This document shows positions 16,324-24,289 of a stretch of 64,000 bases of DNA, piece by piece. Positions within the stretch are counted from its first letter, which is position 1; every line of letters begins with the position of its first letter. Source of the DNA: Bifidobacteriaceae bacterium (GTDB taxonomy: Bacteria; Actinomycetota; Actinomycetes; Actinomycetales; WQXJ01); the NCBI GenBank assembly GCA_031267825.1, contig JAIRYJ010000024.1, positions 1 to 64,000 on the forward strand. Reading direction: 5' to 3'. Under the pieces are notes generated by a model. The model worked only from the letters and a program-made list of their open reading frames with translations, did not search any database and had not been told where the DNA came from. The translations under genes were made by a program, and so were the position numbers.

Positions 16324-18083
16324 ACCCAAGACGGGAACCACATGTGCATGCGCCAGAACTGATGGGGCACGGTCTGGGCCGACCAGATTGACCAGAAGAA
16401 GGCTGAGACCAGCAGAATCAGACCGACCAGCACGCCCACCACGGTGATGGCGGCGGCTCGTCGGCGTGGCTTCGGGTCAATCAGGGACGGGTAGGCGGCG
16501 ATACCCCATTTGGCTGGAGTCGGTCCAGCGTTCCAAGATGAGACCGCCTGCCAGGCCGGGTTCGCGCCCGCACCTAGACCCCGGCCAAGACCCCTGCCCG
16601 CACCCAGACTCCGACCCGCGCCCAGGCTCTGGCCCGCGCCCAGGCTCTGGCCCGCGCCCCAGACCGCGCCGGTGGCGCCAAATCCGCCACCACCAGGGTC
16701 CGGCCCGATCAACCGGCCTGCGGCATAGGCCAGCGCCAGCGCCACGAAAGGCAGGAAAGCCACCGTGTAGAAGGTGAAAATGGTGCGTTCGGCGTACAAC
16801 AACCAAGGCAGGTAACCGCCAATGTAGCCGCTCAGAACCGCCCAGGCCCGCCGGTCAGCCCAAACCGTCGCGTTGTACAACACGACGGCTAAAGCCACCA
16901 GACCGAGCCACCAGATCAACGGATTACCTAAAGCTGTGACGGCCTGGGAGCAGTCGCCCACACCGCAAGTTGGTTCCTTCTCATAAAAGAAGGATGTCGG
17001 CTGGGCTTGGACCAACCAAAGAGCCGAATTGGATTGGTAACGGTGTTCTGAAGTCAGGTGGGTGTGGAAGCCGTAGGCCTCGCGATGGTAGGCGACCAAA
17101 GAACGCAGCGCTGGGGGTAGGAACGGCAACCCTTGGCCCGGATTGCTGGTGGCCCAGTTACGGTAATAGCCCTGGCTGGTGGCGAACCAGCCGGACCAAC
17201 CCAGCAGATAGGTGACCAAGGCACCAGGCACCATCAAGACGAAAGCCTTAACCCCGTCACGCAGCAGCCCGCCGGCCAGCCAACCGCTCATTCCGGCGTC
17301 ACGCCGGGCGGTCGCGTCCCAAGCCACCACCGCTATACCGAAGGCCGCCAAGAAGAACAAACCGGACCATTTGACACCGCAAGCCAGGCCCAAGCTGAAG
17401 CCGGCGCCCAGGAGGTACCAGCGCATGCCAAGGCCAGGCCCGAGGCGCCGCTCGTGATATATCGGCGCGCCGCGCGGGCCGTGGCCCACCGGCCAGGCCA
17501 AGCGCTGTTTCAGCCGCTGATCCATCACGGCACGGTCTTTCAAGATGAACCAGAAAGCCAGCAAAGCGAAAAACATCAAGAAGATGTCCAGCAAACCGGT
17601 TCGCGACAAGACAATGCCAATCCCGTCAACGGCCAGCATCAGTCCAGCTAGGACCCCTAAAGCTTGAGAATCGAACAGCCTGGTGCCGACTAACACCAAA
17701 AGCAGGATCGACACTGTGCCGAAAAGCGCTGGCATGAAACGCCAGCCGAAGGACGATTCCGGCCCCCAAATCTGCATGCCAAACGCGATCAGCCATTTGC
17801 CTACCGGCGGGTGAACCACATAAGCCGGGCTGTCCAAGATCCGCGAAAAGTCGCCTTGGACAAAAGCCTCATTGGCGTCATCGGCCCATTTCATTTCAAC
17901 GCCGTGGCGAAGTAAGGAGTAAGCGTCTTTGACGTAGTAGGTTTCATCGAACATCAAGGCGTGGGGTGAGCCAAGATGCCAGAACCGCAGCAGCCCGCCG
18001 AGCACTGTCACGCCGACCGGTCCAGCCCAACGCCAAGCCAATTCCTGGGCGCGCGCTGCGGTCAGGCTAGGTTGTGCGGTCAC
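16320..18083 (-). CDS. pmt: Polyprenyl-phosphate-mannose protein O-mannosyltransferase
   Basis: 587 residues. It transfers mannose from a polyprenyl-phosphate carrier to Ser/Thr of proteins crossing the membrane. About eleven membrane segments; the first outside loop holds the catalytic acidic pair in LMFDETYYVKDAYSLL, and HPPVGKWLIA and LTSEHRYQSNSALW are family motifs. Near residues 480-510 there is a Gly-Leu-Ser-rich insert (GAGQSLGAGQSLGAG), encoded by 18-bp tandem repeats (about 16561-16668). An ATG at 18104 is also in frame, but its codon overlaps the rsmI start; GTG 18083 is 8 bases after TAGGAT and gives VTAQPSL, a normal start. Divergent from rsmI as in other actinomycetes. Confidence 0.92.
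   Translation of the reverse strand: MTAQPSLTAARAQELAWRWAGPVGVTVLGGLLRFWHLGSPHALMFDETYYVKDAYSLLRHGVEMKWADDANEAFVQGDFSRILDSPAYVVHPPVGKWLIAFGMQIWGPESSFGWRFMPALFGTVSILLLVLVGTRLFDSQALGVLAGLMLAVDGIGIVLSRTGLLDIFLMFFALLAFWFILKDRAVMDQRLKQRLAWPVGHGPRGAPIYHERRLGPGLGMRWYLLGAGFSLGLACGVKWSGLFFLAAFGIAVVAWDATARRDAGMSGWLAGGLLRDGVKAFVLMVPGALVTYLLGWSGWFATSQGYYRNWATSNPGQGLPFLPPALRSLVAYHREAYGFHTHLTSEHRYQSNSALWLVQAQPTSFFYEKEPTCGVGDCSQAVTALGNPLIWWLGLVALAVVLYNATVWADRRAWAVLSGYIGGYLPWLLYAERTIFTFYTVAFLPFVALALAYAAGRLIGPDPGGGGFGATGAVWGAGQSLGAGQSLGAGRSLGAGRGLGRGLGAGANPAWQAVSSWNAGPTPAKWGIAAYPSLIDPKPRRRAAAITVVGVLVGLILLVSAFFWSIWSAQTVPHQFWRMHMWFPSWV
16561..16668. repeat. Degenerate 18-bp tandem repeats inside pmt
   Basis: The unit CCCGCGCCCAGGCTCTGG is exact at 16615-16632 and 16633-16650, with worn copies on both sides. 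It encodes the Gly-Ala-Gly-(Gln/Arg)-Ser-Leu insert. Confidence 0.75.
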
Positions 18084-18090
18084 AACGCCA

Positions 18091-18097
18091 TATCCTA
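18091..18097. promoter_or_regulatory. Shared palindromic -10 for divergent leaderless pmt and rsmI
   Basis: The seven bases TATCCTA read TATCCT on the plus strand (18091-18096), 6 bases before rsmI ATG 18103, and TAGGAT on the minus strand (18097-18092), 8 bases before pmt GTG 18083. One double-stranded site thus fits as the -10 for both leaderless genes. Confidence 0.6.
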
Positions 18098-18102
18098 CGG
18101 CC

Positions 18103-18978
18103 ATGGTCTTGGTGCGAAGCGGTGTTGTGCTGGCGGCGACACCGCTAGGTGATCCAGATGACGCCTCATTTCATCTACGTCAGTTGCTCGCCGAGGCTCC
18201 TGTTATCGCTGCTGAGGATACCCGCCGGTTGCGTGATTTGGTCCGGCGTTTAGGTATCAAGCCGACTGGCCGGGTGGTTTCTTTCTATGACGCTAATGAG
18301 GTCGGGTCAATTCCTGATTTGTTACGGGCGGCCGGCGATGGAGTAGTGGTGGTGGTGTCCGACGCGGGCACCCCGCTCATCTCCGATCCGGGGTTTCCGC
18401 TGGTCCGGGCCGCGATTGAGGTCGGCATTAGGGTGACTTGCGCACCAGGTCCGTCAGCTGTGATCGCGGCTTTGGCGGTTAGCGGCCTGCCGGTCCAGCG
18501 GTTCGCTTTTGACGGGTTTGTGCCGCGGACGGCCGGGCCCCGGGGCGCTTGGCTAGAAAGTTTGAGGGACGATCGGCGTACCGTTGTGGCTTTCGATTCG
18601 CCACGTCGCTTGGCTACTACTTTGGACGATGCCGCCGCCCGGCTTGGTCCGGACCGTCCGGCTTGTGTGGCACGCGAGTTGACCAAACCACATGAGGAGA
18701 TTCTGCGCGGCGATCTGGGCTGGTTGGCGTCGCTAGCGGGGGAACGTGACTGGCTGGGTGAGGTTGTCTTGCTGATTGGGCCGGGCAGCCCAACTGAGGT
18801 CAAGACGTCGGCTGAGGCCGACGCCGTAACACGGGTCTTGGTTCTAACACTGAACGGTGAACGCCTAAGAGAGGCTGTCGATTTGGTAGCGGGCGCCAAT
18901 GGCTTATCCCGCAGGGCGCTTTACCAGGCCGTTTTGGACGCCAAGAGCAGCGCCCAGTCAGGGCCTGGCGCCGCTTAG
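18103..18978 (+). CDS. rsmI: 16S rRNA (cytidine-1402-2'-O)-methyltransferase
   Basis: 291 residues. It methylates the ribose of C1402 in the 30S decoding centre, using S-adenosylmethionine. Family motifs in order: AATPLGDPDD (11-20), AAEDTRRLRDL, VSDAGTPLISDPGF (about 84-97) and CAPGPSAVIAALAVSGLP (about 110-127). ATG 18103 is 6 bases after TATCCT, with no room for a Shine-Dalgarno. Its ATG and an in-frame ATG of the divergent pmt share the same CATG, but pmt more likely starts at 18083. Followed by a hairpin and the convergent pncA. Confidence 0.95.
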   Translation: MVLVRSGVVLAATPLGDPDDASFHLRQLLAEAPVIAAEDTRRLRDLVRRLGIKPTGRVVSFYDANEVGSIPDLLRAAGDGVVVVVSDAGTPLISDPGFPLVRAAIEVGIRVTCAPGPSAVIAALAVSGLPVQRFAFDGFVPRTAGPRGAWLESLRDDRRTVVAFDSPRRLATTLDDAAARLGPDRPACVARELTKPHEEILRGDLGWLASLAGERDWLGEVVLLIGPGSPTEVKTSAEADAVTRVLVLTLNGERLREAVDLVAGANGLSRRALYQAVLDAKSSAQSGPGAA

Positions 18979-19038
18979 CGGCAGTGCCAGGCTTGTCTAC
19001 CGCGTTTGCGCTGGGGCGGGCCTGCGCCCACACCGCCC

Positions 19039-19076
19039 GGCCTGACCGGAAGGTGTTAACTAATACCCTCCGGGCC
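19039..19076. terminator. Imperfect hairpin between convergent rsmI and pncA
   Basis: CCGGAAGGTGT (19046-19056) pairs with ATACCCTCCGG (19063-19073) with one mismatch and one G-T pair; GGC (19039-19041) and GCC add an outer stem. It lies between two gene ends and could serve both. No T-tract. Confidence 0.4.
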
Positions 19077-19092
19077 GATCGCTTGTTGGTTC

Positions 19093-19659
19093 CTAAGCTA
19101 GTTCGACTCCGGCGGCCACCATCCGCTGACGGGCGGCGGCGCCGGTCTCGGGTGAGACTGGTGCTGTCAGGGCGCTCAGGACGCGCGCCTGGAAACCGGC
19201 CTGGACCGCGTCGATGGCTGTTTCAGCGACGCAGTGTGATTCGGCCAGGCCGACAACATCGACCGCTGCCACGCCGGCTCGGCGCAACACATCGGTCAGG
19301 TCGCGGCCGTCGCCGGCCGTGCCTTCGAAACCGGAATAGGCGGCAGCGTATTGGCCCTTCTTGATCGCCACATCGGCTGCCAGGCGGTCGAGCGCCGGAT
19401 GCAACTCGGCGTTGGCTGAACCGGCCACGCCGTGCGGCGGCCAAGTGTCAACGAAATCTGGTGCCTCAGAGAAGTGGGAACCGGGCTCGATGTGCCAGTC
19501 CTGGGTGGTCACGATCAGGGTGTAGTCCCGCCGGTGGCGGGTCGCGAAGCGGGCGATCGCCTCGGCCACGGCGTTTCCGCCGGCCACAGGCAGTTCACCG
19601 CCTTCGCAGAATGTTGGCTGGACATCGACAACGATCAACGCGCGGGCTGGCGGATTCAT
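19093..19659 (-). CDS. pncA: Nicotinamidase (isochorismatase fold)
   Basis: 188 residues, normal length. It converts nicotinamide to nicotinic acid and ammonia for NAD salvage, in the cytosol. Catalytic Asp12 (VVDVQPTF), Lys100 or Lys101 (AIKKGQY) and Cys143 (ESHCVAET) are present, as are the metal ligands Asp54, His56 and His62 (QDWHIEPGSHFS). TWPPHGVAGS (72-81) is the usual substrate-pocket motif. ATG 19659 is 7 bases after TACAAT (19672-19667), a good -10, predicting a leaderless mRNA. Confidence 0.93.
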   Translation of the reverse strand: MNPPARALIVVDVQPTFCEGGELPVAGGNAVAEAIARFATRHRRDYTLIVTTQDWHIEPGSHFSEAPDFVDTWPPHGVAGSANAELHPALDRLAADVAIKKGQYAAAYSGFEGTAGDGRDLTDVLRRAGVAAVDVVGLAESHCVAETAIDAVQAGFQARVLSALTAPVSPETGAAARQRMVAAGVELA

Positions 19660-19666
19660 GGGATCA

Positions 19667-19672
19667 ATTGTA
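19667..19672 (-). promoter_or_regulatory. -10 element TACAAT for leaderless pncA
   Basis: Minus-strand TACAAT, 7-base spacer TGATCCC, then ATG 19659. Confidence 0.6.
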
Positions 19673-19720
19673 AAGACCGCCGGCGTCTGCTGACGCCACC
19701 AGGTCAGCCATCCCAGTCAG

Positions 19721-19769
19721 CCCGCACCAACCAAATCCCACCCGGTCCGCCCGCACCAACCAGATCCAA
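19721..19769. repeat. Two imperfect 20-bp direct repeats
   Basis: CCCGCACCAACCAAATCCCA (19721-19740) and CCCGCACCAACCAGATCCAA (19750-19769), 29 bp apart with two differences, immediately before the first 112-bp element. Confidence 0.6.
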
Positions 19770-19770
19770 T

Positions 19771-19882
19771 ACAGGAATTGACCCCAGTGGGGTTAAAACA
19801 AGCCACTGGGGTCGTTTTCTGTGGGCCTAGCTGACCTCGCCAAGAATCCCCAAAACAGCACCAATACTCTGACCTGCGGGTT
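19771..19882. repeat. 112-bp terminator-bearing direct repeat, copy 1
   Basis: Matches 19930-20041 at 110 of 112 positions (G/T and A/C differences near the end), 159 bp apart. Each begins ACAGGAATTG, contains a strong hairpin with a T-rich tail, then about 60 bases without clear structure. The 19660-20210 gap between divergent pncA and metG is filled mainly by these copies. Confidence 0.9.
19780..19820 (+). terminator. Rho-independent terminator in 112-bp repeat copy 1
   Basis: GACCCCAGTGG (19780-19790) pairs perfectly with CCACTGGGGTC (19803-19813); loop of 12 bases; then GTTTTCT. Reads in the plus direction. No plus-strand gene ends here. Confidence 0.7.
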
Positions 19883-19929
19883 CGCTATCCGATCAGTCAG
19901 GACACGTGACCACAACAGTCGGCCTCCAC

Positions 19930-20041
19930 ACAGGAATTGACCCCAGTGGGGTTAAAACAAGCCACTGGGGTCGTTTTCTGTGGGCCTAGCTGACCTCGCC
20001 AAGAATCCCCAAAACATCACCAATCCTCTGACCTGCGGGTT
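19930..20041. repeat. 112-bp terminator-bearing direct repeat, copy 2
   Basis: Second copy of 19771-19882. It ends 158 bp before the metG -10. Confidence 0.9.
19939..19979 (+). terminator. Rho-independent terminator in 112-bp repeat copy 2
   Basis: Same 11-bp stem (19939-19949 with 19962-19972) and GTTTTCT tail as copy 1. Confidence 0.7.
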
Positions 20042-20198
20042 TACCAGTCGGGCGCTAAGGCGGCGCTTCAACGCAAGAGCCCGGTGGTAGGGCCGGAGTT
20101 GGCTCGGGCAGATCAGACGCGAGCTTGCGGCGGAGGCGTTAGCCACGACATCGCCGCCATGGACAAACCGGCATCTTCTGGCCGTTGGGTGCGGACAC

Positions 20199-20204
20199 TA
20201 GGCT
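20199..20204 (+). promoter_or_regulatory. -10 element TAGGCT for leaderless metG
   Basis: TAGGCT, 6-base spacer TGAACC, then ATG 20211. With this start the upstream duplicated terminators are outside the mRNA. Confidence 0.6.
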
Positions 20205-20210
20205 TGAACC

Positions 20211-22055
20211 ATGTCTCACATCCTGTCTTCGGTCGCCTGGCCTTACGCCAATGGGCCGCGCCACATTGGGCACGTCGCCGGTTTTGGTGTGCCGTCTGAC
20301 GTTTTCTCGCGCCACATGCGCATGGCCGGACATGACGTGCTGATGGTGTCCGGCACAGATGAACACGGCACACCGATTCTGGTCCAAGCCGAGCAAGACA
20401 AGATCAGTCCGCAGGCGCTGGCTGACCGGTATAACCGGGTGATCGTTGAGGACCTGCAAAACCTTGGCCTGGCCTACGACCTGTTTACCAGGACCACGAC
20501 ACGTAACCACTACGCCGTGGTCCAAGAGATGTTCCGCACCGTGTACAAGAACGGTTACATGGTTGAAAAGACCACCATGGGTGCGATTTCACCGTCAACT
20601 GGACGCACCCTGCCGGACCGTTTCATCGAAGGCACCTGCCCGATTTGTGGCTATGACAACGCCCGCGGCGACCAGTGCGACAACTGCGGTAACCAGCTTG
20701 ACCCGATTGATCTAATAAACCCGCGTTCGCGCATCAACGGAGAAACACCACGCTTTGTCCAGTCGAATCATTTTTTCCTGGACTTACCGTCTTTGGTTGA
20801 GGTGCTGGCGCGCTGGCTGGAGACCCGCACCGATTGGCGGCCGAACGTCCTAAAGTTCTCCTTCAATCTGCTTGAGGACGTCCGCCCCAGGGCGATGACA
20901 CGAGACATCGACTGGGGTATCCCAGTGCCGCTGCCAGGTTGGGAAGATAACCCGAATAAGCGGCTCTATGTCTGGTTCGACGCGGTGATTGGATATCTTT
21001 CAGCCTCGATCGAATGGGCCCGGCGGCGGGCGTTGGCCACTGGCCAAGTGGCCGACGCCGACCTCTGGCGCCAATGGTGGAACTCACCTGAGGCGCGGTC
21101 CTATTACTTCATGGGCAAAGACAACATCACTTTCCATTCCCAGATTTGGCCGGCTGAACTGTTGGCTTACAAGGGTGAAGGTTCACGCGGCGGGACGCCT
21201 GGTATTTACGGTGACCTGAACCTGCCGACTGAGGTGGTGTCGTCAGAGTTTCTCAATATTGGTGGCCGTCAGTTTTCTTCGTCACGCGGCCGGGTCATTT
21301 TGGTGCGGGATATGCTGTCGCGTCATCAACCAGACGCGCTGCGTTACTTCATCGCGGTGGCAGGCCCGGAAAGCCAGGACGCTGAGTTCACCTGGGAGGA
21401 GTTTGTCCGGCGGACCAACTCCGAATTGGTGGCCGGCTGGGGCAATCTAGTCAACCGGACCGCCAATCTGATTCACCAGAACCTGGGTGCCTTGCCACCG
21501 CCACCAACATCCCCAACGGAAGCCGACGTGGCTCTACTGCGTACCACAGAACTGGCCTTCGGTGAGGTGGGCCGGGCGATCCGGGCGCACCGTCAAAAGG
21601 CGGCGGCTCAAGGCGCCATGCGAACCGTTGGCGAGGTCAACAAGTATTTGGCTGATATGGCGCCGTGGCGCCTAGCCAAAGGTGACGAGGCGGACCGCGC
21701 GCGCATGGCTGAGGTGTTGCATGTCGCCGCTCAGGCGGTGTCAGATTGCAACACCCTGCTGGCGCCGTTCCTGCCTCATTCGGCTCGCCTGGTTGACCGG
21801 GCGCTTGGCTTTGACCGCCGGTTCGGCGATGAGCCAGTCATCGAAGAAGTCACTGACCTGGATGATCCGTCCCGCCAATACCCCATCATCACTGGTGATT
21901 ATGGTCGCGATCAGCCGCGTGGAGCACCCCACTGGGGCCGTGAACTGATCCCGCCGGGCCAGGGCGTGCCAGCTCCGGTACCGGTTTTCCGCAAACTTGA
22001 CCAGTCGGTCATCGCTGAGGAAAACGAGCGTCTGGCCAGCGAATCATTGGATTAG
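20211..22055 (+). CDS. metG: Methionyl-tRNA synthetase
   Basis: 614 residues. It charges tRNA-Met and initiator tRNA. The HIGH motif is HIGH in [12 protein letters not shown] (about residues 16-27); the KMSKS loop is FSSSRG ([12 protein letters not shown]), a variant lacking the leading Lys. The zinc knuckle [19 protein letters not shown] has four Cys. An anticodon-binding helical domain follows ([17 protein letters not shown]). ATG 20211 is set by a -10 only 6 bases upstream, so no leader RNA is expected. The 3' end overlaps the convergent VKOR gene by 12 bases. The rsmI...metG order is common in actinomycetes. Confidence 0.95.
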   Translation: MSHILSSVAWPYANGPRHIGHVAGFGVPSDVFSRHMRMAGHDVLMVSGTDEHGTPILVQAEQDKISPQALADRYNRVIVEDLQNLGLAYDLFTRTTTRNHYAVVQEMFRTVYKNGYMVEKTTMGAISPSTGRTLPDRFIEGTCPICGYDNARGDQCDNCGNQLDPIDLINPRSRINGETPRFVQSNHFFLDLPSLVEVLARWLETRTDWRPNVLKFSFNLLEDVRPRAMTRDIDWGIPVPLPGWEDNPNKRLYVWFDAVIGYLSASIEWARRRALATGQVADADLWRQWWNSPEARSYYFMGKDNITFHSQIWPAELLAYKGEGSRGGTPGIYGDLNLPTEVVSSEFLNIGGRQFSSSRGRVILVRDMLSRHQPDALRYFIAVAGPESQDAEFTWEEFVRRTNSELVAGWGNLVNRTANLIHQNLGALPPPPTSPTEADVALLRTTELAFGEVGRAIRAHRQKAAAQGAMRTVGEVNKYLADMAPWRLAKGDEADRARMAEVLHVAAQAVSDCNTLLAPFLPHSARLVDRALGFDRRFGDEPVIEEVTDLDDPSRQYPIITGDYGRDQPRGAPHWGRELIPPGQGVPAPVPVFRKLDQSVIAEENERLASESLD

Positions 22056-22664
22056 AGCCTGACCGTAACGGACCACTATCACAACCGCGAGCAGGCTGAG
22101 CCACCCCACCACGATCGCCAAATCAACACCGGCCGCGATGCCGCGCTTGAGGCGCGCCTTCAAAGCCGCGGGCAGCGGTAAGTTGCCGTCACGGATGTTG
22201 ACATGTGTCAGCGTGGAAAACACCAACGTAGTTGAGATTGTCACCAGAAGGCACCACGGGCAGACCGCTCCGATATGCGCCACCGACTGATAAAACAACC
22301 AGTAGGCGAAGCCTAAACCGATCGTGTAAACGCACTGGGCGGCTAACATGAAGCCGCGCCGGAAACGCACCCCAGTTAGGGCGGCCAAAGCCATCGTGAT
22401 AACGACCGGTTCGGCGATCAAACCCAAGAAAGCGTTCGGGAATCCGAAAACACTGGCCTGCCACGATAAAGCCACAGTGCCGCAGCTAATGACTTGGTTG
22501 ATGTCGCAAACTAACTCGGCTGAAGGGTCGGCCGCTAAGCGGACAGCTTCCAAACTCAGGACAAATGATGCCATCAAGCTGAGACATGATGAGATCAGCA
22601 TGGTGGTGAAAATCCAGCCGTTGCGTGACCGGAAAGCTAAGAACTGGGCCGCCCGGTCAACCAT
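22044..22664 (-). CDS. Vitamin K epoxide reductase (VKOR) family disulfide-bond protein
   Basis: 206 residues, four or five membrane helices. Bacterial VKOR re-oxidises DsbA-like thiol oxidases and passes electrons to a quinone. The two cysteine pairs are in [12 protein letters not shown] (first loop) and CPWC (fourth helix). It sits directly after a DsbA-like gene, overlapping its stop by 8 bases (22657-22664), so the two are coupled and form an oxidative folding pair for secreted proteins. The C-terminal helix may be extra. The 3' end overlaps metG by 12 bases. Confidence 0.9.
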   Translation of the reverse strand: MVDRAAQFLAFRSRNGWIFTTMLISSCLSLMASFVLSLEAVRLAADPSAELVCDINQVISCGTVALSWQASVFGFPNAFLGLIAEPVVITMALAALTGVRFRRGFMLAAQCVYTIGLGFAYWLFYQSVAHIGAVCPWCLLVTISTTLVFSTLTHVNIRDGNLPLPAALKARLKRGIAAGVDLAIVVGWLSLLAVVIVVRYGQALIQ

Positions 22665-23406
22665 TGGCGGCGGCGCTCAAAGCGTCAGCGAAGGACACTT
22701 CGCCCTCCCATTTGCGGCCGTTGATGACGATGGTTGGTGTACCGGTCGCCCCCAAAGCGGTCAGGCCGTCAGAGGCGGCCATGTTCGATGCCGTCACCCA
22801 AGACGCTTCATTCAAGTCGGCGAAAGTGGAGCTAATTTCAGGTGAGACGCCCAAGTTGGTGGCGATTGTTGTCAGGTCATCGTCAGACAGCCCTGGAGTG
22901 AATTCGTCGGGCTGATATTCATATAGCGCGGCAATGAAATCCCACGCCAGGGCGCCCTGGCGGCGGGCGATCTCAACGGTGGCGTTGACGGCGCGGGTCG
23001 AATAGTCGGTGCCTTCCGAGGCGGGGTCAAGGAAGTTCATCAAGTGGAAGTTGACCCGCAATTGGCCGTCGATGATCATTTGCCGCATCAGAGGTTCGTT
23101 TTCACGTTCCAAATAGCCGCAGGTGGGGCACATGAACTCAAGATAAGAATCAACGGTGACTGGGGCATCAGCTTGACCGATCTGTATCAGTGTGTCTGTT
23201 ACGGTGACCTGTTCTAGGGCTGGTAGTGCTGGGTTTGGTGGCGTGGTTGGGGTGGTGGCCGCGGTTGAGGTTGGTTGGCTGGTTGTAGCGTTATTGGCTG
23301 GGCTGGTCGCTTGAGGCAGGGTTAGCCAGATGGCCGCGAAGATGGCGGCCGCCAGGACTGTCCCGCCCGCGATCCATAGCGCCAGGTTTGAGGTTTTGGT
23401 TGACAT
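22657..23406 (-). CDS. Membrane-anchored DsbA-like thioredoxin-fold oxidoreductase
   Basis: 249 residues. A membrane segment (about 9-30) is followed by a Thr/Pro-rich linker (31-62) and a thioredoxin-4/DsbA fold. The active site is Cys93-Pro-Thr-Cys96 (FMCPTCGY), and the cis-proline loop is GATGTPTIVINGRKW near the end. It makes disulfides in secreted proteins and is recharged by the coupled VKOR. The frame stays open to 23787 over a 60-bp-period repeat, but the anchor and the conserved start point to ATG 23406. The upstream Shine-Dalgarno is weak. Confidence 0.88.
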   Translation of the reverse strand: MSTKTSNLALWIAGGTVLAAAIFAAIWLTLPQATSPANNATTSQPTSTAATTPTTPPNPALPALEQVTVTDTLIQIGQADAPVTVDSYLEFMCPTCGYLERENEPLMRQMIIDGQLRVNFHLMNFLDPASEGTDYSTRAVNATVEIARRQGALAWDFIAALYEYQPDEFTPGLSDDDLTTIATNLGVSPEISSTFADLNEASWVTASNMAASDGLTALGATGTPTIVINGRKWEGEVSFADALSAAANG

Positions 23407-23482
23407 GGGGAACTCATTTCTGAAGTCGAAGTGTGAAGCTTGAAAGGAATTGGGAAGGAAGGGTCCGAGTCTGCCCGGCGGG

Positions 23483-23580
23483 TCAGGTGGCGCCAGGGCA
23501 AGCCGGTGGACGATGCCGCCGTCCAGGGATCCGCTTGCCGGATCAGGTGGCGCCAGGGCAAGCCGGTGGACGATTCCGCC
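23483..23580. repeat. 60-bp-period tandem repeat upstream of the DsbA-like gene
   Basis: A 38-bp block beginning TCAGGTGGCGCCAGGGCAAG occurs at 23483-23520 and 23543-23580 with one mismatch. Period 60 bp keeps the frame of the open extension ahead of the DsbA-like start. The 23407-23591 gap holds only this. Confidence 0.8.
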
Positions 23581-23591
23581 GATGAGGCCGA

Positions 23592-24203
23592 TCAGGCCGC
23601 CAACAACGGCGGTCCACGGAGCCAGCCGGTGACCCAATAAACCCGATATCGGTGAATAGACCTGGTACGGTGCGGCCACTGACGGAGACGAGCGCTGGCT
23701 GGAAAACTGGGGGACGGCATCGTCCAGCGGGCTTTTCGTCTTAACCAAGCCGCTGCCAGGCGGGCCAAGCGGCGCAACCAGGCCCACAACCCGTAGCTGG
23801 TGGCCACCTGGACCAGTAGCGCGACCAGCGTGTTAATAGTTAACGTCAGAACCAAAATGTGAGCCTGGGCCGCGCCCGGAGCGAAGCTGAAAGCGCCCCC
23901 AGGGCAAGCCGCATCGCTTGCCACCAGGTCCAAATAGACGCCCAAGCGGGCCAAACCAGGCGAGATCGTGGCGCAGCTTGGCGCACTGGCGGCGATCTTA
24001 ACATCAGGTACAACGCATTGGGCGGCCAGGCTAAGAATCATCGCCCCCAACAGGCCAGGCGGGATCAGTTGGCGGCGTTGTGGCGGGCTATGCCGTCCGG
24101 CGCTGTCCCAGCTAAGCGGGGTCCGCCAGGTGCGGCGCGGTTGGGCGAAAACGGTCCTAGTGGCCGCCAAAATGGCGGATCTACCTGCCGCTGGCCGCCT
24201 CAT
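23592..24203 (-). CDS. Hypothetical membrane protein with a Cys-containing external loop
   Basis: 203 residues from ATG 24203. Two clear membrane segments (about residues 47-66 and 112-140) flank a loop with Cys77 and Cys100, and Cys63 lies at the end of the first helix. The C-terminus is Arg-rich and cytosolic in the simplest topology. No family recognised. TATACT (24215-24210) 6 bases before the ATG gives a near-consensus leaderless start, a strong sign that the gene is real. It lies on the same strand just upstream of the DsbA-like/VKOR pair, so the loop cysteines may be a substrate or partner of that pair; that link is inference. The last 60 residues overlap a second open frame and may be shifted. 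Confidence 0.6.
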   Translation of the reverse strand: MRRPAAGRSAILAATRTVFAQPRRTWRTPLSWDSAGRHSPPQRRQLIPPGLLGAMILSLAAQCVVPDVKIAASAPSCATISPGLARLGVYLDLVASDAACPGGAFSFAPGAAQAHILVLTLTINTLVALLVQVATSYGLWAWLRRLARLAAAWLRRKARWTMPSPSFPASARLRQWPHRTRSIHRYRVYWVTGWLRGPPLLAA

Positions 24204-24209
24204 GTCTGA

Positions 24210-24215
24210 AGTATA
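24210..24215 (-). promoter_or_regulatory. -10 element TATACT for a leaderless membrane-protein gene
   Basis: Minus-strand TATACT, 6-base spacer TCAGAC, then ATG 24203. Confidence 0.6.
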
Positions 24216-24289
24216 GTCAGGTAGGCCGCAGCCGCCGGGGCCCATCACGGATCGCCAGTCACGGCCACGTCAAGGCCGGCGGCACCCGG

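Noticed and set aside
16036-16447. Plus-strand frames over the mntH start
   Set aside because: Trp/Pro or Leu/Gly repeats produced by the 9-bp microsatellite read on the wrong strand.
19861-19910. tRNA-like T-arm (GGGTTCGCTATCC)
   Set aside because: No matching acceptor, D or anticodon arms; the second repeat copy lacks the TTCG continuation.
19660-20210. T-box or SAM riboswitch ahead of metG
   Set aside because: No T-box AGGGTGG sequence and no SAM aptamer pattern seen; the predicted leaderless start puts the region outside the mRNA.
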